Shown here one piece after another: positions 1 through 8,672 of a DNA stretch of 39,904 nt. A model generated the notes under the pieces. That model ran no database searches. It worked only from the letters and a program-made list of their open reading frames with translations, and was not told the origin of the DNA. Origin of the DNA: Paenibacillus ginsengihumi DSM 21568 (GTDB taxonomy: Bacteria > Bacillota > Bacilli > Paenibacillales > NBRC-103111); the NCBI RefSeq assembly GCF_000380965.1, contig NZ_KB905594.1, forward strand, positions 1 through 39,904, in the 5' to 3' direction. Made by a program: the position numbers and the translations under genes. Every line of letters starts with the position of its first letter. The stretch's first letter is position 1.

Positions 1-558
1 CTCCCGACGCTTCCGCCGCCCTCACCGACTCCGCCACTCCCAACGCTTCCGCCGCCCTCACCGACTCCGCCACTCCCGACGCTTCCACCGCTCCGGCCGC
101 CCTCACCGCTTCCACCGCTCCCGACGCTTCCGCCGCCCTCATCGCTCCTGCCACTCCCGCCGCCCATGCCACCCACACCGACTCCACCGCTCTCGCCACT
201 CCCACCGCCCCTGCCACCCGCACCGACTCCACCGCTCTCGCCACTCCCACCGCTCCTGCCACCCGCACCGACTCCATCGCTTCCACCGCTCCGGCCGCCC
301 TCACCGACTCCGCCGCTCCCAACGCTTCCGCCGCCCTCACCGACTCCGCCACTCCCGACGCTTCCACCGCTCCGGCCGCCCGCACCGACTCCACCACTCC
401 CGACGCTTCCGCCGCCCTCACCGACTCCGCCACTCCCGACGCTTCCACCGCTCCGGCCGCCCGCACCGACTCCACCACTCCCGACGCTTCCGCCGCTTCC
501 ACCGCTCCCGCCACTCCGGCCGCCCTCACCGCTCCCACCGCCGCTCTCGCCGCATCGG
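1..558 (-). repeat. Tandem 36-bp repeats encoding a Gly-rich tail of NanE
   Basis: Degenerate tandem repeats, best described as a 36-bp unit read in frame as the 12-residue motif SVGSGGVGEGGG, with variants carrying RSGG, GAGG and SGES. I read every codon of the nanE frame from 558 down to 3 and found no stop. On the opposite strand the same DNA gives a Pro-rich open frame, which is only a shadow. The array continues past the left edge. Confidence 0.85.
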
Positions 559-1271
559 CTTCCGGCAACCGCGGGCTTCGCCGTCAGGCGGCTGCCGACA
601 GCCTCGGCGAAGCGCTGCGCAATCAGCTGCGGGCGGGTGATGGCTCCGCCGACGACGACGAACATCGCCCCCGCCTCGATCGCCGCTTCCGCTTCTTCCG
701 TGCGGAAGATGCGCCCTTCCGCGGCAAGCGGCACGTTCAGCCGGGCGGACAACCGCCGGACCAGCTCCAGATCCGGCTGCTTCGTCTGCGGGCTATAGGG
801 CGTATAGCCGGACAACGTCGTCGATACGATGTCGAAGCCAAGCCGCTCGGCGGCGAGCCCTTCCTCCTCCGTGGACACGTCGGCCATCGCCAGCGCTCCC
901 GCCCGGCGAATCCGCTCAAGCAGCGGAACGATCCGCGCCAGTCGGCCTTCCCGGTTCGTCGCATCGAGCGCAACGATATCGGCTCCGGCCGCAAGCACCG
1001 CCTCGACGTCTTCCAGCTCCGGGGTAATATAAATCGCCGAGCCGGGAATTTCCCGCTTGAGCAGCCCGATCACGGGCAGCGGCACCGCCGCCTTGATGCT
1101 GCGGATATCGTCTGCGCCGTTCGCGCGGATCGCCACCGCTCCTCCGCTAGCCGCCGCCTTCGCCATGCGGGCCATAAGCCCTGCGCCGTAGAGCGGCTCT
1201 CCGGGAAACGCCTGGCACGATACGATCAATCCAGGCTTCATCGGCAGCCGCTCTAGTCCGGAAGTTGTCAT
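1..1271 (-). CDS. nanE: N-acetylmannosamine-6-phosphate 2-epimerase with Gly-rich repetitive C-terminal extension (partial)
   Basis: Converts ManNAc-6-P to GlcNAc-6-P in the cytoplasm (sialic acid or ManNAc catabolism). The start is the ATG at 1271-1269, preceded by a good AGGAGG about 8 bases upstream, and it overlaps the stop of the upstream gene in an ATGA arrangement, so the two are translationally coupled. The first 230 or so residues read as a complete TIM-barrel NanE: LIVSCQAFPGEPLYG near the N-terminus, GAVAIRANG, PVIGLLKRE, IVALDATNREGR, and the phosphate-binding AEGRIFRTEEA and GAMFVVVGGAITRP segments. NanE enzymes normally end there, at about 230 residues. Here the same frame stays open without a stop for at least 180 more residues to the window edge and encodes Gly/Ser/Val/Glu repeats. 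The frame lacks a stop inside the window, so the gene is cut by the edge. The epimerase identity is confident; the fate of the tail is unknown, and it could lead to a second domain such as a ROK kinase (inference). Confidence 0.85.
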   Translation of the reverse strand, partial: MTTSGLERLPMKPGLIVSCQAFPGEPLYGAGLMARMAKAAASGGAVAIRANGADDIRSIKAAVPLPVIGLLKREIPGSAIYITPELEDVEAVLAAGADIVALDATNREGRLARIVPLLERIRRAGALAMADVSTEEEGLAAERLGFDIVSTTLSGYTPYSPQTKQPDLELVRRLSARLNVPLAAEGRIFRTEEAEAAIEAGAMFVVVGGAITRPQLIAQRFAEAVGSRLTAKPAVAGSRCGESGGGSGEGGRSGGSGGSGGSVGSGGVGAGGRSGGSVGSGGVGEGGGSVGSGGVGAGGRSGGSVGSGGVGEGGGSVGSGGVGEGGRSGGSDGVGAGGRSGGSGESGGVGAGGRGGGSGESGGVGVGGMGGGSGRSDEGGGSVGSGGSGEGGRSGGSVGSGGVGEGGGSVGSGGVGEGGGSVG

Positions 1272-2353
1272 GAATTTTCCCTCCTGAGGCACGAAGCATC
1301 GTCAAGCTTCATGGAAGCCAAATAACCGGCAAAAGACGCCGCTTTTCGGAACGACGTGCTGACAGGCGTCCGCTCCGGATCGGGCTGCAAGCCTTTCGGC
1401 GCGAACACCGACCAGCCTTCGCGCGCAAGCCGATCGTTCATGTCCCTGATGCGCTCTTCGACGTAATCGCGTGCTCCGGGGAGATGGGCATAACGGGAGA
1501 ACGCCATATCGATCTCCCATACGCTGCTCCAATCCCGGCACCACCACGGCGCTTCGTTGCCGTCATGAGGCCCCTCCTTCATGGCCGCCAGCATCCGGCG
1601 CACCGCCGCTTCCGCCGTCTCCTGCCACTGCCGCTGCAGCTCTTGCGGAAGCAGAGGCAGCGCCGCGGCGGCAAAGGCGACGATCGTCCCCTGATAGCTG
1701 ACGCTGTTGCCCATCCCTACGCTGCCGTCCCAGTGCTCGATATAAGGCCACCAATCGGGCTCATGCTTGCCGAACCGCGCGATCAAATGGCGGAAGATGC
1801 AGACGGTCCGCTCCAGCAGGCGGGCGTCCCCGCTCAGCCCGTAGGCCCGGGCGAACGTATGCGCCGCGTACATATTTCCGTTCAACACGTCGTGATGCCG
1901 CGCGTTCGGATTTTTGTAGACCGCCCCCGGATTCTCCGCAGCGACTTGCGTAAGCAAATAACGGGCCGAGCGGAGCAGGCATTCCTTCGCTTCTTCCGAG
2001 CCGGCATGGCGGTGCAGCAGGTACAGGCTATTCGCTGCCGCGCCGATTTCCGCAATATCGACCGTTTCCGGCTCTCCGTGTCTGACATAAAAAGGTTGGC
2101 CAAACGCGCCGTCCGGCCGTTGCCGGCAGAGCACATTCGACGCCAGGCGCGAGGCGATAGCAAGCCCTTCTCCCCCGTGCATACGATAATCCAGTACGAA
2201 AAAAGCGGCCGCCTGCCCCGTCGTGCAGCAGCTCGCCCATGCGCCCAGCTCCTCATCCCGGAGGCCGAGGCTGCCGTCCGCCTGCGGCTCCAGCAAATCC
2301 GCAAAATAGCCCTTTAAGGTTCGCACTAATGACGAAACGATGGAATCCATCAT
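1268..2353 (-). CDS. Putative alpha/alpha-toroid carbohydrate-active protein of unknown specificity
   Basis: A 361-residue cytoplasmic protein with no signal peptide. Its composition and spacing (repeated helices with Trp- and Gly-rich turns, for example around GQAAAFFVLDYR, DVLNGNMYAAHTFARAYG, DWWPYIEHWDGSVGMGNSVSYQG and WCRDWSSVWEIDMAFSRYAH) resemble (alpha/alpha)6 or (alpha/alpha)7 toroid enzymes such as the GH88/GH105 unsaturated glucuronyl hydrolases or AGE-type epimerases. I cannot assign catalytic residues or a family. It precedes nanE and overlaps it by 4 bases, so the two probably act in one pathway on an amino-sugar-containing substrate (inference). Two ATG codons are tandem at 2353 and 2350. 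The AGGAGG at 2358-2363 lies 4 bases from the first and 7 from the second, so 2350 may be the real start. It is divergent from the AraC-type regulator gene. Confidence 0.6.
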   Translation of the reverse strand: MMDSIVSSLVRTLKGYFADLLEPQADGSLGLRDEELGAWASCCTTGQAAAFFVLDYRMHGGEGLAIASRLASNVLCRQRPDGAFGQPFYVRHGEPETVDIAEIGAAANSLYLLHRHAGSEEAKECLLRSARYLLTQVAAENPGAVYKNPNARHHDVLNGNMYAAHTFARAYGLSGDARLLERTVCIFRHLIARFGKHEPDWWPYIEHWDGSVGMGNSVSYQGTIVAFAAAALPLLPQELQRQWQETAEAAVRRMLAAMKEGPHDGNEAPWWCRDWSSVWEIDMAFSRYAHLPGARDYVEERIRDMNDRLAREGWSVFAPKGLQPDPERTPVSTSFRKAASFAGYLASMKLDDASCLRRENS

Positions 2354-2395
2354 TCAACCTCCTCTGACAGCGTTCTCCTTTACTATATCATAAAT

Positions 2396-2410
2396 AGGAG
2401 GATTTCTCCT
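2396..2410. promoter_or_regulatory. Short inverted repeat in the divergent intergenic region, possible operator
   Basis: AGGAG and CTCCT are separated by five bases in the 230-bp gap between the divergent alpha/alpha-toroid gene and the AraC regulator. On the minus strand it lies just upstream of TATGATATAGT (a plausible -10 region, about 2380-2390). It could be a regulator site or just a chance Shine-Dalgarno-like palindrome. Confidence 0.25.
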
Positions 2411-2453
2411 CTAATTATTTTATTTTTGGCAGAAAAATTCCCGTGTCTTTTTC

Positions 2454-2483
2454 TTGACAGTCCGCGCTCAGACCGACTACTCT
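2454..2483 (+). promoter_or_regulatory. Candidate sigma-A promoter of the AraC regulator gene
   Basis: A perfect TTGACA -35 box at 2454-2459 is followed after 18 bases by a weak -10 candidate TACTCT at 2478-2483. It lies about 100 bases upstream of the chosen start at 2583. A longer frame that begins inside the -35 box is therefore unlikely to be the real gene start. Confidence 0.4.
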
Positions 2484-2582
2484 TATTGTACAAACGACCG
2501 ATTGCGATGGATTCGCCGGTTATCCGCACCCAACTGCAGATTTAGAGAGAGCAACATCTCGCCCATCCGGGGGTGTACGTCC

Positions 2583-4865
2583 ATGTGGAGAATGGTCCCA
2601 TGGTTTCGCAATGCATCTTTCAAAAGAAAGCTGTTCGTCTACTCCCTCCTGATCAGCCTGCTGCCTGTCATATTGACCGGAACCGTCCTCGCACGCCTCG
2701 CGGCCGCGGAAATTCAGGACGAGGTGAACCGGCACCAGCAGATCATTTTGCAGGAAATGCAGCGCCAGGTCGATGCGTTCCGCGACGAGCTCGACAAGGC
2801 TTCCATTCAGCTCGCCAACCACCGGGCATTGGAGCAAGCGGTGCAGCTTGGGCCTTCCGGCAAATATTTGGACGAAATGCTGGAGTTGTCCGATACGATC
2901 CAAAAGCAGCGAAGTATAGCCGAGTTTCAATATGACGTTTCCGTCATCTTCTTGCATTTCGGCAAAGTGTTTTCCAGCAAACACGGCTTCATCGAGCTGA
3001 ATGAATTCGCTTACCGCGAGATGCTGGGCCGGCTTCCGCCTCATTTCCGCTCGGAGATCGTACCGCCCGATACGTATCCGGGCCAGGACGAGCTGCTTTA
3101 TTTAAGGCCGGTGCCGATGTTCTCCGACACGCAGGGAAGCGGAATTTTGGTGCTCCACATTCCGAAGGACATACTGGCTGACTTCGCCGCGCATGTCCCC
3201 TTGGGAGACAGCCGCAAGTTGTACGTTATCGACGAGAAGGGCATCGTGCTCATCAGCCGGACAGCGGAGGAAATCGGCACCCGTCCGGCCCTGCTTGCAG
3301 GCGGGCTGCACCGGTACGGCAGCGATGAACCAGCCGAGACGAAGATCGGCGGAGACACGTACCAGCTTACCGTCCGGCAGTCGGATTATACGCGCTGGAC
3401 GTATGTGGCCATGACGCCCAAGAAGGAGCTGACCCGGCAAGCGGACCGGATTCAAGCCGCGACCTTCGGAATCGTGCTGCTGCTCGCCGCTTTTTGGGCG
3501 CTGATTGCCCGCTTCGGCTCTACCCGGATGTACGGCCCGTTGCAGCATCTGCTGCAGCGGCTCCTGCCTCCGCCCCGCGCCGATTCCCCTGCCGGGACCG
3601 GCAACGAGTGGCAGGCGCTCGATGCCTACGTGACCGGCATGCTGCAGACGAACGAGCAGCTGCGCCGGCAGCTGAACGAGCAATCGCCTTATCTGAAAGA
3701 AACGATCGTGCATCAGCTGCTGCGCGGCGAAATCGGCAGCCATGAGGCGGAGCGGCTTCGGCAGACGTTCGGCTTTCATCTCCGGGGGAGCCGGTATGCG
3801 GTATGCCTGCTCGAAATTGACGACTATGCCCGCTTTCAGCAGCTGTATCAGGACATGGACCGATCCCTCATGATGTTCGCGCTGCGCAAAATGGCGGAAG
3901 AAATGTTCGAGGAGCGGTTTTCCTGCGCATCCGGCATTTCCATGCCAGGCCAGGCGGCTCTGATCATCGGGCTCGAAAAAGGCGACGCCGCGCTGGACAG
4001 CCTTCTGGTTACCGCGCACAAATTTCTCGATATATCGGCAAAATATTTCCAGTTCTCCGTCACCATCGCCTGCTCTCATCCCGTCCTGACGTATCGCAAC
4101 ATCAGCGATGCCTACCGGGAGGCGCGGGATTTGCTTGGCTACCGGCTGCTGCACGGACCGGGCAAGGTGCTGACGCCCCAGCAGACCATGCCGATGGAAA
4201 ACCCGCTGGCCAGCGATCTCCTCAGGCGGGAGAAGCAGATCGTGACCGCGGTCATGCAGGGAAAAGCGGACGAAGGCGCAGAGCTGCTGCGCCAATGGGT
4301 ACGGGACATGCCGCAATTGGTCCGCCATTTCAATGCGGCGCTCGGCTTGTTCGCCCATCTGATCGGCGAGCTGGTTCTGTATATGCAGGAGCTGGAGCTG
4401 GCTCCGGACGAAGTTTTCGGAGAAAACCCTTACAAGCGGCTCTACGAAATGTCGACGATGCGCGAAGCGGCGGATTGGCTGGCGGAGGCGGTATTTCCTT
4501 CGGTCGCGGCACGGCTGGAGCTGGCGCATAGCGGCCAACAGCAGCGTATGGCCGCCGAGGTCATCCGCTTCATCCACGACCATTTCGACACGGATTTATC
4601 GCTCCAGCAGCTGGCCGACCGGTTCCGCGTCTCCCCTTCCCGGCTCAGCCGGCTGTTCAAGGAAGAGACGGGAATGAACTTTATCGATTACCTCATTCGG
4701 TTCCGGATGAATAAGGCCAAGGAATGGCTGGCGCATACGGAGATGCCGATCAAGCAGATTGCGGAGAGGCTCAGCTATACGTCCGTGCAAAATTTTACCC
4801 GCGTGTTCAAGCAGTACGAGCAGCTTCCGCCGGGCGAGTACCGCAAGCGGCAGCGGGGCGGTTGA
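2583..4865 (+). CDS. Membrane-anchored AraC-family transcriptional regulator with extracellular sensor domain
   Basis: One-component regulator of the type found beside Paenibacillus sugar ABC transporters. With the start at 2583 (ATG; GGGGGTG 8 bases upstream) it has 760 residues. A first membrane helix lies at about 18-37 (FVYSLLISLLPVILTGTVLA), followed by an extracellular cache-like region of about 250 residues, a second helix at about 294-314 (FGIVLLLAAFWALIARFG), a cytoplasmic linker, and a C-terminal AraC double helix-turn-helix over the last 100 residues (LQQLADRFRVSPSRLSRLF and IKQIAERLSYTSVQNFTRVF). An upstream extension in the same frame would read through the -35 box and adds non-conserved residues, so I rejected it. 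It lies directly ahead of two permease genes and a lipoprotein gene, so it most likely activates that transporter in response to an extracellular sugar. The substrate is unknown. Confidence 0.85.
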   Translation: MWRMVPWFRNASFKRKLFVYSLLISLLPVILTGTVLARLAAAEIQDEVNRHQQIILQEMQRQVDAFRDELDKASIQLANHRALEQAVQLGPSGKYLDEMLELSDTIQKQRSIAEFQYDVSVIFLHFGKVFSSKHGFIELNEFAYREMLGRLPPHFRSEIVPPDTYPGQDELLYLRPVPMFSDTQGSGILVLHIPKDILADFAAHVPLGDSRKLYVIDEKGIVLISRTAEEIGTRPALLAGGLHRYGSDEPAETKIGGDTYQLTVRQSDYTRWTYVAMTPKKELTRQADRIQAATFGIVLLLAAFWALIARFGSTRMYGPLQHLLQRLLPPPRADSPAGTGNEWQALDAYVTGMLQTNEQLRRQLNEQSPYLKETIVHQLLRGEIGSHEAERLRQTFGFHLRGSRYAVCLLEIDDYARFQQLYQDMDRSLMMFALRKMAEEMFEERFSCASGISMPGQAALIIGLEKGDAALDSLLVTAHKFLDISAKYFQFSVTIACSHPVLTYRNISDAYREARDLLGYRLLHGPGKVLTPQQTMPMENPLASDLLRREKQIVTAVMQGKADEGAELLRQWVRDMPQLVRHFNAALGLFAHLIGELVLYMQELELAPDEVFGENPYKRLYEMSTMREAADWLAEAVFPSVAARLELAHSGQQQRMAAEVIRFIHDHFDTDLSLQQLADRFRVSPSRLSRLFKEETGMNFIDYLIRFRMNKAKEWLAHTEMPIKQIAERLSYTSVQNFTRVFKQYEQLPPGEYRKRQRGG

Positions 4866-4869
4866 AGGA

Positions 4870-4897
4870 CGCGCTTTCGCGGCCTTTTTCCTTTTTT
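4870..4897 (+). terminator. Weak hairpin plus T-rich tract after the AraC gene
   Basis: CGCG-CTTT-CGCG (4870-4881) is followed by two runs of five and six Ts. The stem is only 4 bp, so it may be a partial terminator separating regulator and transporter transcription. The rest of the 4866-5054 gap shows nothing else that I can support. Confidence 0.3.
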
Positions 4898-5054
4898 GCG
4901 GAGCTTTATCCTTTTTTCTTCGCCGCTGGAAAAATGGAGCATTGCCATGCGCCGCCCTCTCCCCCGATAATCGGATCAACAGCTTCGGCTCGCAGCCGCC
5001 GAAATTTAAGCGCTTTCGGCCTGCTGCGCCCCTACTCTTAAGGAGGAATGCGCC

Positions 5055-6029
5055 TTGAGCATGTTGGACCCCCGATCCCGCTCCTCGCCCGCCATCCGCA
5101 AGACCGCTTCCGCGAGCCGTCTTGGACGCTTTCGGGCCCGGCTGTGGCAAGACCGGCACCTGCTGCTGCTCGGCTTGCCCGGCATCGCCTATTTCCTTAT
5201 ATACCGTTATGTCCCCATGGCGGGGCTGTACATGGCCTTTATCGATTACAGCCCGTTTCAAGGCATAGCGGGCAGCGAATGGGCAGGCTGGAAACATTTT
5301 GCCCGAATCTTCGAAGATCCGGAGATCGTGCAGGTGTTGTGGAATACTTTATCGATCTCGTTTCTGCAAATCGCATTCGCCTTTCCGGTGCCGATCGTGC
5401 TGGCCCTGATGCTGAACGAACTGCGCAGCCAGATCTATAAACGCATCGTCCAGTCGGTCATCTACCTCCCCCACTTCCTGTCCTGGGTCGTCGTCATCGG
5501 GATATGCATCATCTTTTTGAAAGGAAACGGCGTCGTCAACGAACTGCTCAAGCAATGGTTCGGTCTTGCGCAGCCGATTCCGTTCTTGACCGATCCAGGC
5601 TACTTTAAGCCGCTCGTCATCCTGCAAGTGATCTGGAAAGAAGCGGGCTGGGGAACGATTCTGTTCCTTGCGGCGCTGGCCGGCGTCAATCCGCAGCTAT
5701 ACGAAGCGGCAATTATGGACGGCGCGGGACGGTTCCGTCAAATCTGGCACATCACGCTCCCGGCGATCCGCAGCACGATCGTGGTTCTGCTCATCCTGCG
5801 GCTTGGGCATGTCATGGATGCCGGATACGAACAAATTTTCCTGCTGCTGAATCCGTTCAATATGGAAATCGGCAACATTTTGGACACGTACGTCTTTTTC
5901 AAGGGAATCGGTCAATCGGACTACAGCTTCGCGACGGCGGTCGGCCTGTTTAAGGGAGCTGTCGGTCTCGTGCTCGTGCTGTCGGCCAATGCTCTGGCCA
6001 AAAAGCTGGGAGGAGACGGCGTATTCTAG
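5055..6029 (+). CDS. ABC sugar transporter permease, LplB type
   Basis: Inner-membrane permease subunit of a carbohydrate uptake-1 transporter, 324 residues, with six predicted membrane helices starting at LLLLGLPGIAYFLIYRYVPM. The cytoplasmic EAA loop that docks the ATPase reads EAAIMDGAGRFRQIWHITLP at about residues 218-237. The first codon is TTG at 5055, 8 bases after AGGAGG (5041-5046). The in-frame ATG at 5061 is 14 bases away and the ATG at 5048 too close, so TTG is preferred. It forms an operon with the next permease and lipoprotein. No ATPase gene is present; in this family a shared MsmX-type ATPase is normally encoded elsewhere. Confidence 0.9.
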   Translation: MSMLDPRSRSSPAIRKTASASRLGRFRARLWQDRHLLLLGLPGIAYFLIYRYVPMAGLYMAFIDYSPFQGIAGSEWAGWKHFARIFEDPEIVQVLWNTLSISFLQIAFAFPVPIVLALMLNELRSQIYKRIVQSVIYLPHFLSWVVVIGICIIFLKGNGVVNELLKQWFGLAQPIPFLTDPGYFKPLVILQVIWKEAGWGTILFLAALAGVNPQLYEAAIMDGAGRFRQIWHITLPAIRSTIVVLLILRLGHVMDAGYEQIFLLLNPFNMEIGNILDTYVFFKGIGQSDYSFATAVGLFKGAVGLVLVLSANALAKKLGGDGVF

Positions 6030-6069
6030 ACCCGTTCGCCCGTTCGCATAAGGGAAAGGAGGATCTATC

Positions 6070-6945
6070 GTGCGCCATCGAACCTGGGGAGAGCGGTGCA
6101 TCGATATCGCCAACGTCCTGCTGCTCGGCTTCATCGCTTTCGTGATGCTGGCTCCGTTCTGGTACGTGGCAGCCGTTTCTTTCGCCTCGTACAAAGAATT
6201 TTTGCAGCGGGACATCGTCTGGTTTCCGAAAGAGTGGGTACTGAGCGCCTACGAATACATTTTCGCTTCCGAATCGTTCGTCCGCTCGGTAGGCGTGACG
6301 GTGCTGGTGACCGTGATCGGCACGGCAGTCAATCTGGCGTGTACGTCCACCTTCGCTTATACGCTGTCCCGCCCGGTCATCGGCCAACGGGTCATGCTGG
6401 TGCTGGTCCTCTTCACGCTGCTGTTCAGCGCAGGCATGATTCCGACGTATCTGATCGTCAAGGAAACCGGCCTCTTGAACTCGATCTGGGCGCTCATTCT
6501 GCCGATCGCCATCAATCCGTTCAACCTGATCGTCATGCGGCAGTTTTTCGTCGGCATGCCGGGCGAGCTGCACGAAGCGGCGGTGATGGACGGCGCCAAC
6601 GAGCTGAAAGTGTTCTGGAACATCATGCTGCCTTTATCCAAGCCGTCGCTGGCCGCCTTCGCCCTTTTCTATGCAGTGATGCACTGGAACAATTACTTTA
6701 CAGGCATCCTGTACTTGAACGAGCCGGAGAAATGGCCGATACAAGTCATTTTGCGCCAGATGATCGTCGTCGGGGAAGCGCAGACCGCGCTGGGCAGCGG
6801 GCACATTTTGCTCGAGCACGCCCCGCCGGCGGAAACCGTCCAGATGGCGGCGATCATCGTGGCGACCGTTCCGATTCTTGTCGTCTATCCGTTTCTGCAG
6901 AAGCATTTTGCCAAGGGGGTGATGCTCGGGTCGGTCAAAGGCTGA
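6070..6945 (+). CDS. ABC sugar transporter permease, YtcP/MalG type
   Basis: Second permease of the transporter, 291 residues, beginning with GTG at 6070, 7 bases after AAGGAGG. Six membrane helices are visible, and the EAA loop EAAVMDGANELKVFWNIMLP lies at about residues 176-195. The C-terminus YPFLQKHFAKGVMLGSVKG is characteristic of the YtcP subgroup. It would pair with the LplB-type permease in the membrane and rely on a housekeeping ATPase encoded elsewhere. The gap to the upstream gene is 40 bases. Confidence 0.9.
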   Translation: MRHRTWGERCIDIANVLLLGFIAFVMLAPFWYVAAVSFASYKEFLQRDIVWFPKEWVLSAYEYIFASESFVRSVGVTVLVTVIGTAVNLACTSTFAYTLSRPVIGQRVMLVLVLFTLLFSAGMIPTYLIVKETGLLNSIWALILPIAINPFNLIVMRQFFVGMPGELHEAAVMDGANELKVFWNIMLPLSKPSLAAFALFYAVMHWNNYFTGILYLNEPEKWPIQVILRQMIVVGEAQTALGSGHILLEHAPPAETVQMAAIIVATVPILVVYPFLQKHFAKGVMLGSVKG

Positions 6946-6978
6946 CTCCGGGACATCCTGTCAGACGTTACGACTTAT

Positions 6979-7005
6979 ATACGCTGAGGCATCGGCGTAT
7001 GATTT
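6979..7005 (+). promoter_or_regulatory. Intra-operon hairpin ahead of the lipoprotein gene
   Basis: ATACGC (6979-6984) pairs with GCGTAT (6995-7000), extended by inner GA/TC pairs, and is followed by a short T run. It sits 20-50 bases before the solute-binding protein start. Such hairpins often attenuate readthrough or stabilise the more abundant binding-protein mRNA. The pairing is seen; the role is inferred. Confidence 0.4.
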
Positions 7006-7027
7006 TTAGCATGGGAGGGGACTGTCA

Positions 7028-8605
7028 ATGCATTACAGAGGAAAAGCATGGGCGGCTGCCGCGCTCGCCGGAGCCATTATCGTGACGTCCGCCTGCGGCG
7101 GCGAGGACGAAGGCGCCGGACGAACGAACGAAGGCGGGGCGCCGGATGGGCAGAAGAAGCACACGATTACGATGATCGACTTCCGTTACGGAGCGTTTCC
7201 GCCAACCGGAGGCAAAGGGCTGCAAATGATTAACGAGAAATTCAACGTCGATTTCAAGCCGCAGTACGTCGTCCGCTCCGATTACGACCAGAAGCTGAGC
7301 GCCATCGTCGCCTCCGGCGATATTCCCGACATCATCGTCATGGAAGGCCCGGACTCCAACTTCTATAAATGGGCGAAGCAGGGAGCTTTTTTGCCGCTCA
7401 ACGAGCTGCTCGACAAATACCCGACGATGAAGCTGATTCCGGACAATATCCGCAAAGCGGTTACCGTCAACGGCAAAATATACGCCATCCAAAAATATTT
7501 GACCGAGAACTACCAGCTGACCCCGGTCATCCGCAAAGACTGGCTGGACCGCTTGGGGCTTGCGGTTCCGAAAAATTACGACGAACTGAAGCAGGTAGCG
7601 ATCGCCTTCACCAAAAACGACCCCGACGGCAACGGCAAGCACGATACGTACGGGCTCGCCATGTCCGCGAACATTAACCCGAGCTACGCCATGGGCGCTT
7701 ACTGGGACTTGGAAGCCTGGTATCATCAGAACGCCGACGGACAGCTGATCCCCGGCATGATCTCCGAAGCCCGGAAGCAGCATATCGCCTGGCTGGCCGA
7801 TCTGTATAAGGAAGGCGCGATCACGAAGGATTTTGCCCTGCTCAACTGGGCGCAGACGAACAAGGAGTTTTACTCCGGCAAGGCGGGCATCTTCATCGGC
7901 ACGCCGCGCGGCATGAACCCGACCTATATGCAAGGGCTGGTCGATCTAAGCCCGAATGCCCAGATCGTGCCGATCCCTCCGTTCCAGGCGCCGGACGGCT
8001 CGCAAGGCTTCGTCTCCTCCCCCGGCTTCTACGGGATCGTGATGCTGAACGCGAAGCTGGCGAAGGAGCCGGACAAGGTGGCGAAAATTATGGAGATGAT
8101 CGATTACGGCCGAAAGTTTGTGCCGCTGGAGCAGCGCAACGCGGGCAATGCCGATTTTGACTGGCTGAACGGCAAAGAAGGCCAAGGCTACACCATCGAA
8201 AACGGCAACGTGCGCCGCGAAGTGGAGGAAAAAGGCCTTGCGCCGATCAACTATTTGCCGGACAAAACGATGTGGGCCCCTAACGATGCGGCCAACGGAT
8301 ATTCGAAGGAATACACCGTTCCGCTGCTGCGCGACTTGGCGGCCAGCCTGGAGAAGATGCACGGCGAGACGAAGCATCTGGTCAATCCGATTAACGAGGT
8401 GTTCTCCGAGACCAGGGCCGCGAAGGACACGGAGCTGTCCCGGTTCCTGTACACGGAGCAGACGAAAATGATTTTCGGCGAAAAGCCGCTGTCCGATTGG
8501 GACGCGATGGTCAAGGAGTGGTCCGATAAGGGGGGCGCCCAGATCATTAAGGAAGTGAACGAGAGCCTCAAGGCAAACGGCTACGCCGGCCCGCAGTGGA
8601 AATAA
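7028..8605 (+). CDS. Extracellular solute-binding lipoprotein of a sugar ABC transporter
   Basis: The 525-residue substrate-binding protein partners the two preceding permeases. The N-terminus is a lipoprotein signal: a positively charged start, a hydrophobic stretch AAAALAGAIIV and the lipobox TSAC, with the lipidated Cys at residue 23, then a flexible acidic and Gly-rich linker. The body has features of family 1 solute-binding proteins (LplA/LipO group): DIPDIIVMEG, WAKQGAFLPLNELLDKYP, TNKEFYSGKAGIFIG, and a calcium-binding-like DPDGNGKHDTYGL loop at about residues 198-210. GGGAGGGG lies 7 bases before the ATG. The substrate cannot be read from sequence. Proximity to nanE suggests an amino-sugar-containing oligosaccharide (inference). 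Confidence 0.9.
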   Translation: MHYRGKAWAAAALAGAIIVTSACGGEDEGAGRTNEGGAPDGQKKHTITMIDFRYGAFPPTGGKGLQMINEKFNVDFKPQYVVRSDYDQKLSAIVASGDIPDIIVMEGPDSNFYKWAKQGAFLPLNELLDKYPTMKLIPDNIRKAVTVNGKIYAIQKYLTENYQLTPVIRKDWLDRLGLAVPKNYDELKQVAIAFTKNDPDGNGKHDTYGLAMSANINPSYAMGAYWDLEAWYHQNADGQLIPGMISEARKQHIAWLADLYKEGAITKDFALLNWAQTNKEFYSGKAGIFIGTPRGMNPTYMQGLVDLSPNAQIVPIPPFQAPDGSQGFVSSPGFYGIVMLNAKLAKEPDKVAKIMEMIDYGRKFVPLEQRNAGNADFDWLNGKEGQGYTIENGNVRREVEEKGLAPINYLPDKTMWAPNDAANGYSKEYTVPLLRDLAASLEKMHGETKHLVNPINEVFSETRAAKDTELSRFLYTEQTKMIFGEKPLSDWDAMVKEWSDKGGAQIIKEVNESLKANGYAGPQWK

Positions 8606-8608
8606 TCG

Positions 8609-8672
8609 AAGGTCAAGAGCGCTGCCGCTCCTTTCCCGACAAGGAAACGGAGCGGCAGCGCTCATTGACCTT
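8609..8672. terminator. Very long hairpin between convergent genes
   Basis: An inverted repeat of about 28 bp per arm (AAGGTCAAGAGCGCTG... against ...CAGCGCTCATTGACCTT) with a loop of about 4 bases and two single-base bulges. It starts 3 bases after the lipoprotein stop codon and ends where the tandem array begins. There is no clear T tract, so it may work as a bidirectional transcription block or an RNA-stability element. Confidence 0.6.

Noticed and set aside
166..798. Pro-rich plus-strand open frame of 210 codons
   Set aside because: It is the reverse reading of the Gly-rich nanE tail and shows no ribosome site or domain.
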